Part shown: positions 11,501 to 22,030 of the stretch, piece after piece | Numbering within the stretch: position 1 is the stretch's first letter | How the letters are laid out: every line of letters begins with the position of its first letter | Assembly (NCBI GenBank): GCA_964030475.1 | Contig: CAXIPT010000002.1 | Span: 2,961,289-3,025,288, forward strand | Length of the DNA: 64,000 nt | From: Tethya wilhelma | Lineage: Eukaryota > Porifera > Demospongiae > Tethyida > Tethyidae | Direction: 5' to 3' | The notes under the pieces: generated by a model | Seen by the model: the letters and a program-made list of their open reading frames with translations, nothing else | What the model was told of the DNA's origin: nothing | Database searches by the model: none | Position numbers and translations under genes: made by a program

Positions 11501-14500
11501 ATATACTATAATAAAAAATAGGATTTCAGAGGCAGCTAGCTTGGTGGAGAGCTTCTCTACGTCAACAGACGAAGAAGATTGTTGGTGGAAAAGAGACTAC
11601 TGTAGATTTGTTTTATAACATAATTAATTACCCCCAAATAGAGCTTAGAACTGAACGCATTTCAATATTTCCATAGTGACATTACAGGAAGTGGGCATGG
11701 CCTCAAAATTTTTCTGTGTTGGATGCGTTCCTCGCACCAAAAAGTGAACTCTGATACAAAGCTGATGAACTATCAAAAGTTTTTAGCATTTAAGCACACT
11801 TTCACTCACTAGAAACAAACGTTGATTTGAAGTCTGCCTAAATCCAAACTATCGTACCAGTTCTTAAAATTTAAACTTTGAAATATGTACTTACCCAGTC
11901 AAAAAATTCCCATTATTTCAAGTTCTTACAACAGATTAAGTTTTTCAATTGGACAGAACTGAAACATGTACCTGCCCAACTGTTTATGAATCAAGAAGTG
12001 TCACTGGGATTCAGACACACCCAATACAGCAATCTGATTGGCTACCATCAGAATATGCAGGAAAACTATAGCTTGGAAAAACAAACTTGAATAATACCAT
12101 CAGTTACTTAATATAGCAAGGTCATATGTACCATTCTGCGCAAAAAATAACACACCATAAAACTCACTCTCACTTCTTGGAAGAGATACCACATAGACAA
12201 GGACAGCATAAGCTATAGCTAAAGCATGGTCTTTACTGCCTGCCTAGTTCTAGTTGCTGTGACTTCTAATTTCTTCTCAGCTATTGCAGCTGAAAACTAT
12301 GAGCCTCACATCTTGGAAGGAGGATGCCCCTATCACAATGAACAAGAACGAGTGAAGGCTGAACTACTTGGCAGCATTGGACCACTGATTGAACAATGGT
12401 ACAATCACCAACAAGTGATGAAGATTCTCAAATGACAGCTGCAATACCAACAACAAATGAACAGACTACTAAAGAGACCACTACATTCGAAACAACCCAG
12501 CACACTACTGGAGAGACCACTACATTCGAAACAACCCAGCCCACTACTGGAGAGACCACTACATTCGAAACAACCCAGCACACTACTGGAGAAACCACTA
12601 TATTGGAAACAACCCAGCACACTACTGGAGAGACCACTATATTGGAAACAGCCCAGCACACTACTGGAGAGACCACTACATTCGAAACAGCCCAGCACAC
12701 TACTGGAGAGACCACTACATTCGAAACAACCCAGCCCACTACTGGAGAGACCACTACATTGGAAACAACCCAGCCCACTACTGGAGAGACCACTATATTG
12801 GAAACAACCCAGCCCACTACTGGAGAGACCACTACTGGAGAGACCACTATATTGGAAACAACCCAGCACACTACTGGAGAGACCACTATATTCGAAACAA
12901 CCCAGCACACTACTGGAGAGACCACTATATTGGAAACAACCCAGCCCACTACTGGAGAGACTGTGATGCCAACAACTATGCAGTCGACTACTGAACCAAG
13001 AATGTCAGCAACTACACAGCAAGATCCATACACTCACACTTGCAATGGCACACCGGGATGGAAGAGAGTGGCATTCATCAACATGACTATTACCAGTTAC
13101 AGCTGTCCTCCTGGACTCAACCTGACTTCACACTCCAAAAGGACATGTGGACGATCCCTTACAGAGCCTATGTTTGGTAGGGTCTGCTCCTCTACTACAT
13201 TCAGTGTTGGAGGATCTGAGTACAGTCGAGTTTGTGGGAGAATCAGAGGATATCAGTTTGGAACGACATTAGGATACCATCCCAGCATTCTTTACTCTCG
13301 CCAACTTGATGATGTGTACGCTGATGGTGTGAGTCTGACTCACGGATCTGCTCGTGAACGACGACACATCTGGACCTTTGCAGTTGGACTCACAGAACTA
13401 CCGATGTACAACTACGACAAGTGCCCTTGTGACAATGCAACACATCCAGCAATTCCTCCATCATTCGTTGGAAATGATTATTTTTGTGAAAGTGGACATA
13501 GTGAGGGTGCCAGTCGAGGGGTACTCCAATCAGACGACCCCCTCTGGGATGGACAGGGCTGCTTGTCCACTAGCACTTGCTGTCAGTTCAACAACCCTCC
13601 ATGGTTCACAAAGAACCTTACCAACCCTACAACTGACGATATTGAGCTACGTCTGTGCCTGTTTTATAACAGTCCCATTAGTGATATTCCACTGGAGCTC
13701 ATTGAACTCTACATACAGTAACTGTATATCCTATACACATGCAACTATTACAATTTTTAACCATACATGGAACAGTATACGTACATGTTACTTTTTTTTA
13801 TTGCTTTCTATGGAAGTGAATATAGTGTTATTGATAGTACAGCTAGCAATACTGTACATACATGTAATGGTACTACCAAATTAGAGCTAGAAATTTTCGA
13901 GAAATAAAATTTTGGCGGAAAGGCAATCGCTAAACTTGATGCGATTTTATTTTTGAGAATTGAGCAACCCCACCCATACATGTATTGCAAAACGATCCTA
14001 AAAATTTTGGGGGTAAAATTTTTGCAAATCACCGATGATCCACAAAAACAGCAAAAATTATCCTCTTCGAAAATTTCTAGCTATACCGTATCACCAAACA
14101 TGGGAGATTAGAAGTAAATTCACCACTATCTAAACTTGCTGTGTACAGTGAAACTATTGGATGGACATACGGTACACATGTACAAAAGCTTATACTTATA
14201 AATATTTATAATCGATAGTCAAATTCTACTGTAATTACCTGTTTTTGGTCAACCAATAGATCACCAAGAGCGGGACGATCGTCAAACGGAGTGCTCTGTG
14301 TGTGTGTGTGTGTGCAAGTACATTTACAGTACATATGATAGCATGTATAGCAGTAAAATTTCATATTACATTAAGCACGCACAGCAAACCAGAACATACA
14401 TGTACATTACCTCCAATCTCACAAAACTCAGGTGTACATAATAGAAAAACAACTTAACAAAAAATTCACACAAGATACTGTCAATGACTTACCACAGCTG

Positions 14501-14585
14501 GTGCAGGAGATGGCTTAGGAGGCTCAGGGTCTTCAAAAGAAGCAAATAAGTTAGGTTCCTCTTTGGCCTGAGTAGAGAGAGAGGT

Positions 14586-14626
<41 letters not shown>

Positions 14627-15455
14627 GAGAGAGAGAACATGAAAACAGAGAGAGAGTTAGCTAATGAATACAAGGGAATTCGTATACAGGCAGTATTGAC
14701 ATTACACTGTCAAAGTCAAAAGCATGTAAGTCACATTGGTGTCCCTTTACCAATATTGGCAAAAATCAATACATAAGGACAAACACTTAGCATTTAAGCT
14801 TGACGACCCTTTACCAGACTTTTTTGACAGTTTTCACAACTTTAATCTGTACCTTTGCTTCAACTGGTGTGGGATCTCCAAATGCTGCAAATGGATCATC
14901 ATTCTTTGGCTCTGGAGGCTGGAAGAGAGAAGGCCAATAAAATACACGTCTTGATTTATGTGAGTACGGACACAGTGAAGAAGTTTTGCACTCAGAAAAA
15001 CTTTTGGTGAGGTAAAACATGCTGCTTATTTCTACCAGAAATTACAGAAAGAGGAGGGGGGGGGGGTTGGACATGATATGGACACATTCTCTCAGTAGTT
15101 TCACACTGATAGTAGTCAAACCTTACTAGAATACAACTGAACTATACAATATTGTATCACCACCCCATCTGTACACTTAAAAACACAGTAGACAGATGTT
15201 ATATCCTTGTTTCTAGGCCCTCTGTGTGGTGCCAACTATTTATCACTGTAGCAATCTTTACCTAACACATTCTATTCATACCTTCTGTGTGGTGGTAGTA
15301 GAGTCTTCAAAAGCTGCAAACATGTCGTCACTGGTTGTCTGTTTTGCTACCTCAGTAGTGGAGCCAGCCGACTTGCTACTGGAGCCAGAGGGCAGTCTCT
15401 CTCTCATGGGCTCTGAGACAGTGGAGGAGGACGGCTGGGAGGGAGCACTGGATAC
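6203..15455 (-). CDS. CCDC91: CCDC91/p56-like coiled-coil trafficking adaptor, partial
   Basis: Eleven minus-strand exons: 15282-15455, 14853-14918, 14493-14567, 14239-14295, 9577-9678, 9180-9281, 9034-9111, 8270-8470, 7497-7652, 6943-7032 and 6203-6316. All are multiples of three and joined by phase-0 introns. The N-terminal part carries acidic-phenylalanine motifs (DDMFAAFEDS, DDPFAAFGDP, NLFASFEDPE, TPFDD). Such motifs in human CCDC91 bind the GAE domain of GGA clathrin adaptors. A long coiled coil follows, including EELEQIRSAGHSALAMIVEE, strongly like the remembered human segment, and repeats such as EALKEEREKS. The role would be Golgi-to-endosome sorting, from family knowledge. Start codon exon and C-terminal exon are missing at Ns 15504 and 6113. 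Two plus-strand genes lie within the 4.5-kb intron 9679-14238. Confidence 0.85.
7325..7354. repeat. (AC)n microsatellite in a CCDC91 intron
   Basis: Short AC run in the intron between exons 6943-7032 and 7497-7652. Confidence 0.9.
8488..8524. repeat. (TG)n microsatellite in a CCDC91 intron
   Basis: TG run about 18 bp upstream (minus sense) of the acceptor of exon 8270-8470. Confidence 0.9.
10123..11106 (+). CDS. Secreted cysteine-rich protein, nested gene copy 1
   Basis: Intronless 327-aa frame. Residues 1-26 form a signal peptide (MKMAFTTCLLLVIITTSA...). A helical stretch and a short Thr-rich linker (TTEETTIAATT) follow. Then comes a region of about 230 residues with many cysteines, containing CNGTPGWKRVVFINMT, YSKRTCGR, EYSRVCGRLRGYQFG, DGVSLTHG, HIWTIAVGL, FVGNDYFCESG, CCQFNNPPWFT and DDIELRLC. 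I recognise this motif string as a recurrent extracellular domain in marine invertebrate proteins, but know no assigned function. NxS/NxT sites are present. The start at 10123 is the one that gives the signal peptide. It lies in a CCDC91 intron on the opposite strand. An AATAAA lies about 65 bp after the stop. Confidence 0.85.
   Translation: MKMAFTTCLLLVIITTSAVTLKISAAEQYEPYTLEGDCPHNNRLEQEKAELLNNFGRMIEQLSGTMVQSPATGEALSTTNEQTTEETTIAATTIQQDSYIYTCNGTPGWKRVVFINMTDTSYNCPPGLRLTSYSKRTCGRAHSGQYSCSSTTFSVEGSEYSRVCGRLRGYQFGITIAFHANIRRSQLLNDQYVDGVSLTHGPDGERQHIWTIAVGLTEAEYQHNFNKCPCDNRSHPAIPPSFVGNDYFCESGNPLEWRFSTIFYASDPLWDGQDCSSTSTCCQFNNPPWFTKDLPNPTTDDIELRLCLHHNSPLSDVPLELIELYIQ
11107..12225. other. Spacer between duplicated nested genes
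   Basis: Contains a decayed copy of a CCDC91 exon (11527-11590) and its flank. The remainder is AT-rich with no coding signal. Confidence 0.6.
11527..11590 (-). pseudogene. Dead copy of part of a CCDC91 exon
   Basis: Nearly identical to 9620-9683, the 5' half of exon 9577-9678. On the minus strand the acceptor ccag|CAATC of the original has become ccaa|CAATC, so the splice site AG is lost, and the exon's 3' half and donor are absent. It was carried along by the tandem duplication. Confidence 0.8.
12226..13721 (+). pseudogene. Secreted cysteine-rich protein, nested gene copy 2, frameshifted
   Basis: Paralogue of 10123-11106 (same EYSRVCGRIRGYQFG, DGVSLTHG, FVGNDYFCESG, CCQFNNPPWFT and DDIELRLC motifs). 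The signal peptide and N-terminal helix read in one frame (12226-12435, MVFTACLVLVAVTS...). The Thr-rich and C-terminal domain reads in another (12396-13721). Alignment to copy 1 shows 13 bases missing after GAACAA near 12395, which shifts the frame. Translation from the internal ATG at 12396 would give 441 aa with no signal peptide. The case could be a pseudogene, an allele, a sequencing error or unseen splicing. The intact C-terminal frame, with all motif cysteines kept, argues for recent damage. Confidence 0.75.
12469..12959 (+). repeat. 39-bp minisatellite encoding Thr-rich repeats
   Basis: About twelve 13-residue units of the type ETT(T/I)(F/L)ETTQ(H/P)TTG plus one 5-residue partial unit. 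The unit is 39 bp, so length changes keep the frame. A mucin-like, O-glycosylated stalk is likely by composition. Copy 1 of the gene has only a short non-repeated Thr stretch here. Confidence 0.95.
13722..14238. other. Intron and 3' flank, no gene seen
   Basis: The 3' flank of the nested gene lies inside the CCDC91 intron. AT-rich sequence includes gaaaattttcgag-like inverted stretches near 13895 and 14070 but no clear element. Confidence 0.4.
14587..14652. repeat. (GA)n purine tract in a CCDC91 intron
   Basis: Interrupted GA microsatellite about 20 bp upstream (minus sense) of exon 14493-14567, where it lies on the CT-rich side of the acceptor. Confidence 0.9.
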
Positions 15456-15470
15456 CTGATGGGAGGGGGG

Positions 15471-15475
<5 letters not shown>

Positions 15476-15503
<28 letters not shown>

Positions 15504-15504
15504 N
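15476..15504. repeat. (GT)n ending in an assembly N
   Basis: GT repeat followed by N at 15504. It separates the truncated 5' end of the minus-strand CCDC91-like gene from the truncated 5' end of plus-strand PIGN. Confidence 0.95.
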
Positions 15505-17534
15505 ATGGGGCAGGTCTCCCAGAGGAAACAATGACCCCGCTTGTTTGCTGGGGGGCGGGGATAAAATCCCCCTCGTCAAGCACTTATGCCAAGAAGATCT
15601 ATGATGATGGATGGACAGAGAAATGGGGCCTTGGAAAATATGAGCGGACAGATGTGGAACAAGCTGATATAGCGACGCTGATGTCTACTTTGATTGGAAT
15701 ACCCATACCACTGCATTCGGAAGGAATTGTACCAATGGGGTATATACATTATAACATGGGATTCATAGCAGAAAGCATTTATGCCAACACGAGACAATTT
15801 TTCGAACAGTTGCGTGTGAAAGAAGAGCGAATTTACGCAACATCTTTACCCTTTACGTTTCGTGCGTTTCCAAAGCTTAAAAGCTCTGAGATATCCGAAA
15901 AAAACTTACGAATTCACAATCTCTTAAAGAACAAGCAGTACCAAGTGGCCATTGATCTCTTACAGGACTGGCTCATGGTGACAAAGGAAGGTATTCGATA
16001 CTATCACACCTATCACCGCTTCTCTCTCCTCCTAGTGGTGACACTAGGCTTCCTAAGCTGGATCTTGTGCATACTGTTGACCATCCTCGAAGATAACGTC
16101 CGTAAGCTCTATCCACTTTCAGGAATACCTTCTGTCAGCCAAGACTTTCCTAAAATTGCAACCGTATTTTCGATTCTCCTTTGTTCCTTGCTACTCTACC
16201 AATCATCCTCGATACTATACTACCTCTACTACCTATTGCCTACTGTGTGTTGCACATATGCCTGGAGACGTAGGAGATTCATAGCTCACGCTTGGAAAGT
16301 CACAAAGCTTCACCCAGTGCAAATTTTCAAAGGAATCACCGTCCTCTTCTTTGTGATGTTGGGTCTAGAGTTGCTCGTTCTCAGTTTTTTCTTTCGACAC
16401 GTGTTGTCCATTACTCTCGTGTTTCTCTCTTTGTGGCCGTTTTTGACTGAATTGGTGTCAAAACATCTCAAACATTGTGTATTGTGGACCACCTGTTGTC
16501 TGCTGTTGGCTGTGTTTCCACTTTTACCAGTAGTCGGTCGAAATTCAAACTACATTTTAGTTCTGCTACCAGGTCTCTGTGGAGTAGTCGTGTGCTTTAT
16601 GCTACTCTCACAACCTCAAATAAAGTATCTATTATGCACTCCGGACACAGGTATACCAAAGCCTATAACTCTACTGAGAATACAAGGTGTACTCTTGGGC
16701 ATAGCGTCTTTCGTGCCTGCCCTGTCAAACTGGTATTTCTCGCAAAAAGAAACCATTCCGGTCTTTTTGAACCTGTTCAGTTGGTTCAATCTACTCTTTT
16801 CGTTCGTGGCACCATTTTTCGGTCCCAAAAGTCTCACAGGTCGATTACTACACACAGGTCTATCTCTGTACACGGTATTTATTTTGCTCAGCACGTCTTT
16901 CGAAGCAATCTTCATCCACTTGTTGTGTGTGACCCTTTATTTATGGCTTGTTATCGAAGAGTCACTTATGACAAAAAGCTCGAAAGTAATCAGGGTGTGG
17001 GAGAGTATTATATCGTTCAATGAATCAAGAGTTGTGACAATAATGCCCAATGAAAACGACAAGAAAGAACAAGGCTTATCTCTCGAGGACATTCGAAGGG
17101 TTTTCTTTTGTATATTCTTTGGAATTCTTTCCTTTTTTGCCATCGGAAACATTGCAAGTATCAATACATTTGATCCTGCCACCGTCTACTGCTTCTTAAC
17201 GGTTTTCTCGCCTTTTGTAATGGGTGCCCTCATCCTGTGGAAGATGGTTATACCTTTCATCTTTGTGAGTTCGGTGTTCAATAGCATCATGTCCATTCTG
17301 AGCAGCTCTCTCAAGACCAACTTGCTCGTGATGCTTATCATGTCAGACGTTATGGGACTCAATTTTTTCTTTCTGGTTCGCGACTCCGGAAGTTGGTTGG
17401 AGATCGGGATCAGTATTAGTCATTACGTCATCATGATGTCGATGATTATTGGTATCGTGATGCTAGTGGGTGTGGCTAGGCTGATTACTGGCGTGGCCGT
17501 GGTTCCACGAAAGATAGACGATCATTTATTTTGA
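15504..17534 (+). CDS. PIGN: GPI ethanolamine phosphate transferase 1 (PIGN), 5'-truncated
   Basis: ER membrane enzyme that adds ethanolamine phosphate to the first mannose of the GPI anchor. One open stretch of about 676 codons runs to the stop at 17534. It begins in the alkaline-phosphatase-fold domain at (H)GAGLPEETMTPLVCWGAGIK. The preceding codon is NAT, so a C at the N would restore the expected metal-binding His. Many membrane helices follow, with PIGN landmarks YYHTYHRFSLLL, LLAVFPLLPVVGR, GNIASINTFDPATVYCFLTV, FSPFVMGALILWKM and SWLEIGISISHYVIMMSM. Human PIGN is about 931 aa, so roughly 255 N-terminal residues, including the nucleophile, are lost at the N. The whole C-terminal part lies in a single exon. 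Confidence 0.93.
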   Translation, partial: XGAGLPEETMTPLVCWGAGIKSPSSSTYAKKIYDDGWTEKWGLGKYERTDVEQADIATLMSTLIGIPIPLHSEGIVPMGYIHYNMGFIAESIYANTRQFFEQLRVKEERIYATSLPFTFRAFPKLKSSEISEKNLRIHNLLKNKQYQVAIDLLQDWLMVTKEGIRYYHTYHRFSLLLVVTLGFLSWILCILLTILEDNVRKLYPLSGIPSVSQDFPKIATVFSILLCSLLLYQSSSILYYLYYLLPTVCCTYAWRRRRFIAHAWKVTKLHPVQIFKGITVLFFVMLGLELLVLSFFFRHVLSITLVFLSLWPFLTELVSKHLKHCVLWTTCCLLLAVFPLLPVVGRNSNYILVLLPGLCGVVVCFMLLSQPQIKYLLCTPDTGIPKPITLLRIQGVLLGIASFVPALSNWYFSQKETIPVFLNLFSWFNLLFSFVAPFFGPKSLTGRLLHTGLSLYTVFILLSTSFEAIFIHLLCVTLYLWLVIEESLMTKSSKVIRVWESIISFNESRVVTIMPNENDKKEQGLSLEDIRRVFFCIFFGILSFFAIGNIASINTFDPATVYCFLTVFSPFVMGALILWKMVIPFIFVSSVFNSIMSILSSSLKTNLLVMLIMSDVMGLNFFFLVRDSGSWLEIGISISHYVIMMSMIIGIVMLVGVARLITGVAVVPRKIDDHLF

Positions 17535-18566
17535 GCTTTTGATATCTATTGATCACCGTCGAGACGTAATGTTATTTTACTTTTTCAAATCATTCTCTAT
17601 GGTTATAATGTAGTTTACTGTATAGGTGCATTTTATGTTATTATCTTTCACAATGTTGTGGTGTGAGCATTTCTCAAGGAAAAAAATCTATTTTTGTAGG
17701 TTGACTACACAATAGTACCTTTGGTGGATGGTTTACTCTATTTATCTGTAAGGATTCTCCCAAAGGGAAATGATGTAGTTGTAGTGTTTCCTCAGACTCT
17801 AGTTAGCTGTTGATAGTCCAATCATTGTGCAATTTTGATTCATGCATGTGTATGTATTTTTGTGGTGAAGCATCATACTGGAGTGCCTGGTAATTAATGG
17901 ACTCTGACCTATGACTGTGCAGTAGGTAGGCATGCAATTATGTGTTTATGTGTTTACCAATGCTTTCAAAATGCAATCATGCATACCAATTATTAAAGTT
18001 TTCCTTATTTAGTTTTTTACAATATTATTTCTCCCTTAGTTGCAATGCATCTCAGATTTGAATGCACCTTTCTAGACCACAGAGGGAAAAAATCATTTAT
18101 AATGGCCCTGATTCAGCACTCACAGTCTCAGCTACATACTACATGTCTATAGTACCATAGGCATCTGATTTTGCAGAGTTGTCAATTTTTATGTATAGTT
18201 AAGGACAGCTTTGATTTTGCATAATACTCTAGAGCATGACTGCAGCTTGTATATATGCATCCATACAACTACTTGTACAATGCATCCATTTACATTGTAG
18301 GTATTATCATGCATTGTGAGCCTAAAGCGTGCGCCCCACTTAATGAGATTCACAGTTCACTTCCTCTTTGTTCTCATTTGGACGGAAGTGTTTTGGAGTG
18401 GGCACACTAAATTAATTGCTGTGCGGCTGCCAACCACCATGTGGCTTTGCAAACGAAGAAAATCGATACTCAAAGTATAAAAGCTTTGTTAGAAGATACT
18501 CTAGCTCCGTGTCCAACACAGAGTGCATATGGTTCAAGTTTGATCGATTGACTGCTATGAAAAAAG
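17535..18566. other. Intergenic region between PIGN and the receptor-like gene
   Basis: PIGN 3' UTR and the promoter side of the next plus-strand gene. No clear coding or repeat structure was noted. Confidence 0.5.
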
Positions 18567-21500
18567 ATGAAGTTCTCTTGCGAGATGCTCAACTTCAACT
18601 TCAAGATGCTGCTGTTTACAGGCGTCCTTCTTGTCACCATAGGGCAGCAAGCAACAGGTAAAAAGTCTCATGTGAAAAAAGCTTGTGTTGATAGTTCGCT
18701 AAGTGTATGTTGTATGATAGATGATTGTCTGGCTAGACGTCCAGACAGGCGTATGTATTTGGTATGCGCTACAGTGATGGTAACACAAATACACGCTAAT
18801 TACTGGGCTTACGAGCCAAGCAAGACATCAAGGGAATCTGATTTGTGTGTTGAAAAACTGAGAGTCGAAACCTACAGACTAACAGTTTGAATTATATGCT
18901 ACAAAGCTCTCTTGTACGGAAAGGTTTTGATGATCAAAAAATTTTATGATCAGGTATTCACAACATGCGGCTGAAATTGGACACTTGAGAGTAGCTCAGT
19001 TAGATCAAATTAGCAGTCCTACTGTTTTACAATTAACAAGTCCTTTGTTTTTCAGTAATAGCCTTGATTGGGATGTCAGCATATTACATGCATCTGCTCA
19101 AGTTCCTTAAGCCTATGTATTGAGCTTGTATGTATTATTGGTGATCTTATTTTCCTGTACAAGATACATCATATCTATCATCACCACTTCCCTGACCCTG
19201 TCTACGGACAAGTACAAAATGTTTAACTTCTTAGAAATGGCCTTGCCGATGTATATCGCAGATTAATTCCCCTACCCACTTGATCCATTTGTTGTGTGTT
19301 TAGTGCCTTATCTGATGTTTATGTGTGTTTATAAGAACCTTACGTCAAGTGAATTTTGTAAGCGTAAATTATTCCCATTGCAAAACTGTTTTCATTTATT
19401 CTTGTGAGTGGTTGTTTATGTGTATATGTGCATGTGTGTGGTGTGTATGTGTGTATGTGCATGTGTGTGTGGTGTGTGTGTATGTGTGTTGCACAAATGG
19501 AGTCCAATTGACTGGTTCCAGGACCACCAGACAGGTGAAACAGGTCTTTGAAGTAACACATGTTACTCACATGTTCAAATGTGGTGATGTGTGTTCTTTT
19601 CCTATAATTAGAACACCCCATGCTGTATTTATAGGAAGGTGGCTCATATTCATGACATCCTGTGAATTTCTTCTGAAGAAAGCCAACATCCCAAAACGGC
19701 CCATGAATTAAGCCGAAAATTTGTCACCTTGAATTCATAGCTATGACAAATTTTAATAGGAGTAGAGTAGTAACATCTGTTTTCATTGAGACCTTACATG
19801 TCTTAATGTTTTGGTGAAAGGTCAAATTTCAAATTGAAAAATATTTTTGTGCATTATCTCATAGTGAATGCTAAACACACTCACTGTACCTTTGAAGATA
19901 TTTACCTGTCTGTTTGTACTTGGATAGTCGATCTTGAAGGAGTTGTTACTGTTGTGTTTTTGAAGAGTTACTGATGTTTTTGTTGTAACTCTCATTTGCA
20001 TATCGTTAGTTTCATGTTGGAGTGTGTGTTGAGGGGTGTGCTTCATAAGTATAGGTTTGAATATTCCATCATTCAGATTACTATCAGATAAGATGTTAAA
20101 TTTTCTCGAGCTATATAGACCCTTTTTCCCACGCAGATCAGGGATGGGTGTAGTTTGGCGATATGTTTATTTCAACCAATTCCTGTGAACGCTTTTTTCA
20201 CTGGTTATCACCGTCACACATACTAATATCAACGTAGAATAGTACTTCTGCCTACGATACTAATACTTCTCATTCATCTAGACCAAAGCTTTTTGTCCCA
20301 TGTACGTTAGTCCTGCAATTTATGTAGACCCCACAGCAACGGAGCTTTGTCCCCAGGCAAATGAAGCTAATAGTGCATCCCTTTAAGTAACTTGCTAGTA
20401 AACACTTGCAGATTGTATGAATGAATGGAGGAACAAACTTGCTAATAAGTTCTGCAGCACTTGTGCTTGTTTTGGTGTAAGTGCCAATTATATCACAATA
20501 GTGGAGCTACTTGGTGTCCTGTAGCTGTGCGATTGTATTGCTTCCAAACATGTATTCATCTGCATTGAAACAGCAGTTGTGTAGTGGTGATGTCTTCATG
20601 TTCGCAAAGTGATTGCGTTTAAAAGGGGTCAAACCTTTGAGTGCCTATTATTATTATTTTATTATGCAAATGAGAGAAAGGAAGTTGTGTTTCTTTAGCT
20701 AGAGTCCAAATGTATCCCTCTGTTTAAAAATTTTTTGATGTGCTTTAGTCAAAGCGTGACATTTTCAATGTTTTGCTGTTTGCAGCAATTATCTGAGCCT
20801 GCCTGGACTCTTGTGTTTTCTTAAAATACAAATTTTGACTCGTGATCTCTTGTTTTTCAATTTGTGCGTTTGTTTTTAGATTACTCCATAACACATTCTA
20901 TCACTAATACCGTTTCAGTGCCAAGCTTCTTGTCTGAACCTGTCGCCACAGGGTTAACGATTGTTTGATTGTTCCACACGATCCAATTTCATTGGCATTT
21001 ACGGCTCATTAAGACAGGAGTCTGGCGCTTGATTGAAAAAAGAAACTATTGTTGATTGTTGATACTGCCAATTGTTAGTGATATGTTGTAGACACCTCAG
21101 GTCCGAACTGCCTGTATTAATTTTCACTTTGAGCTAGATCGCATTTTTGGCTTATATCACGCACGTCCCCAAAACACTGATTGCAAAAAATTTAATATCG
21201 TGAAATCGTCTATTATTACATTCCGATCATAGTTACATGGTTCCAGTTAATTAATGAATATTACAAAGGCTCCTGGTGGCTGGAGACAGAATGGGTGTAG
21301 CTCTGTTTCAAGTTTTCATTGTCTTGCATATCTTAGCGTCTGCCTTGCATGGCATGTGGAGCATCTCAGACAAAGAGCCACTGAACCTGCCTCTGGTGGA
21401 AAATTTATTTACTATGAGAGAGAGTGCATGCGGTAGTGATTTGTCATAGTGCATGTATACGCACATGCTTGACATTTGCTATGCGGCCAGATAGATTCAA

Positions 21501-21949
21501 GTGTGAGTGTTTTGTAGTTTGGTTTTGGTTTGCTTTGCATGTGAAGCAGCTCAGACAAGAGTTGTGGGACTACTTGCCTCTAGTGGAAAAATTTAGTTTT
21601 CGATTGAGTGAGAGAGGGCTTGTGGTCATGATTTATCATGGTGCATGCATACACATGCTTGGCACATGCTATGCCGCCAGATAGATTTAAGTATGAGTCC
21701 CTGTATGTTTTTGAATTTTTATATTGTGCAGTCCATTATGTCAGTAGGAGTAGCTAGGGAGGCAGGGGGGTAGGGCATTGAACACAATGTACATGCATGC
21801 ATCGTGCATTGAACTTTAATGACGAATACATTTTTTCCACGAATGACTAATATGTTCTTGCGTGGATACTTGAATCCTTGGAAGTTTCAACAATAACCTT
21901 CAATAGATCACTGGCAGATTTTGTCTGTGTGTAGCATGTTTCATAGTAC

Positions 21950-22030
<81 letters not shown>

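Larger units (their letters stand above)
9618..13721. repeat. Tandem segmental duplication of about 1.9 kb
   Basis: The unit starting near 9618 (inside CCDC91 exon 9577-9678) is repeated from about 11525. After each copy of the exon piece come similar flanks (gaatagagcttatt versus aaatagagcttaga) and then a paralogous secreted-protein gene. The duplication therefore copied the nested gene and part of the host exon. Confidence 0.8.

Noticed and set aside
12469..12959. Regular repeats that could suggest a CRISPR array
   Set aside because: The units are contiguous with no unique spacers and lie in a coding frame in a eukaryotic genome.
12405..13033. Long open frames on the minus strand and in a third frame across the Thr-rich repeat
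   Set aside because: The 39-bp unit is a multiple of three, so any frame without a stop in one unit stays open. The plus-strand frame alone continues into the conserved cysteine-rich domain.
16475..17023. 182-aa frame inside PIGN
   Set aside because: It is an out-of-frame shadow. The overlapping frame carries the PIGN motifs without interruption.
18416..18661. 81-aa frame overlapping the start of the receptor-like gene
   Set aside because: It is in another frame, lacks a signal peptide or family features, and the frame from 18567 splices in phase to the ectodomain exon.
21254..21684. Two short open frames over the tandem duplication in intron 1
   Set aside because: The duplicated blocks do not keep a common frame, and the predicted peptides share no conserved pattern.
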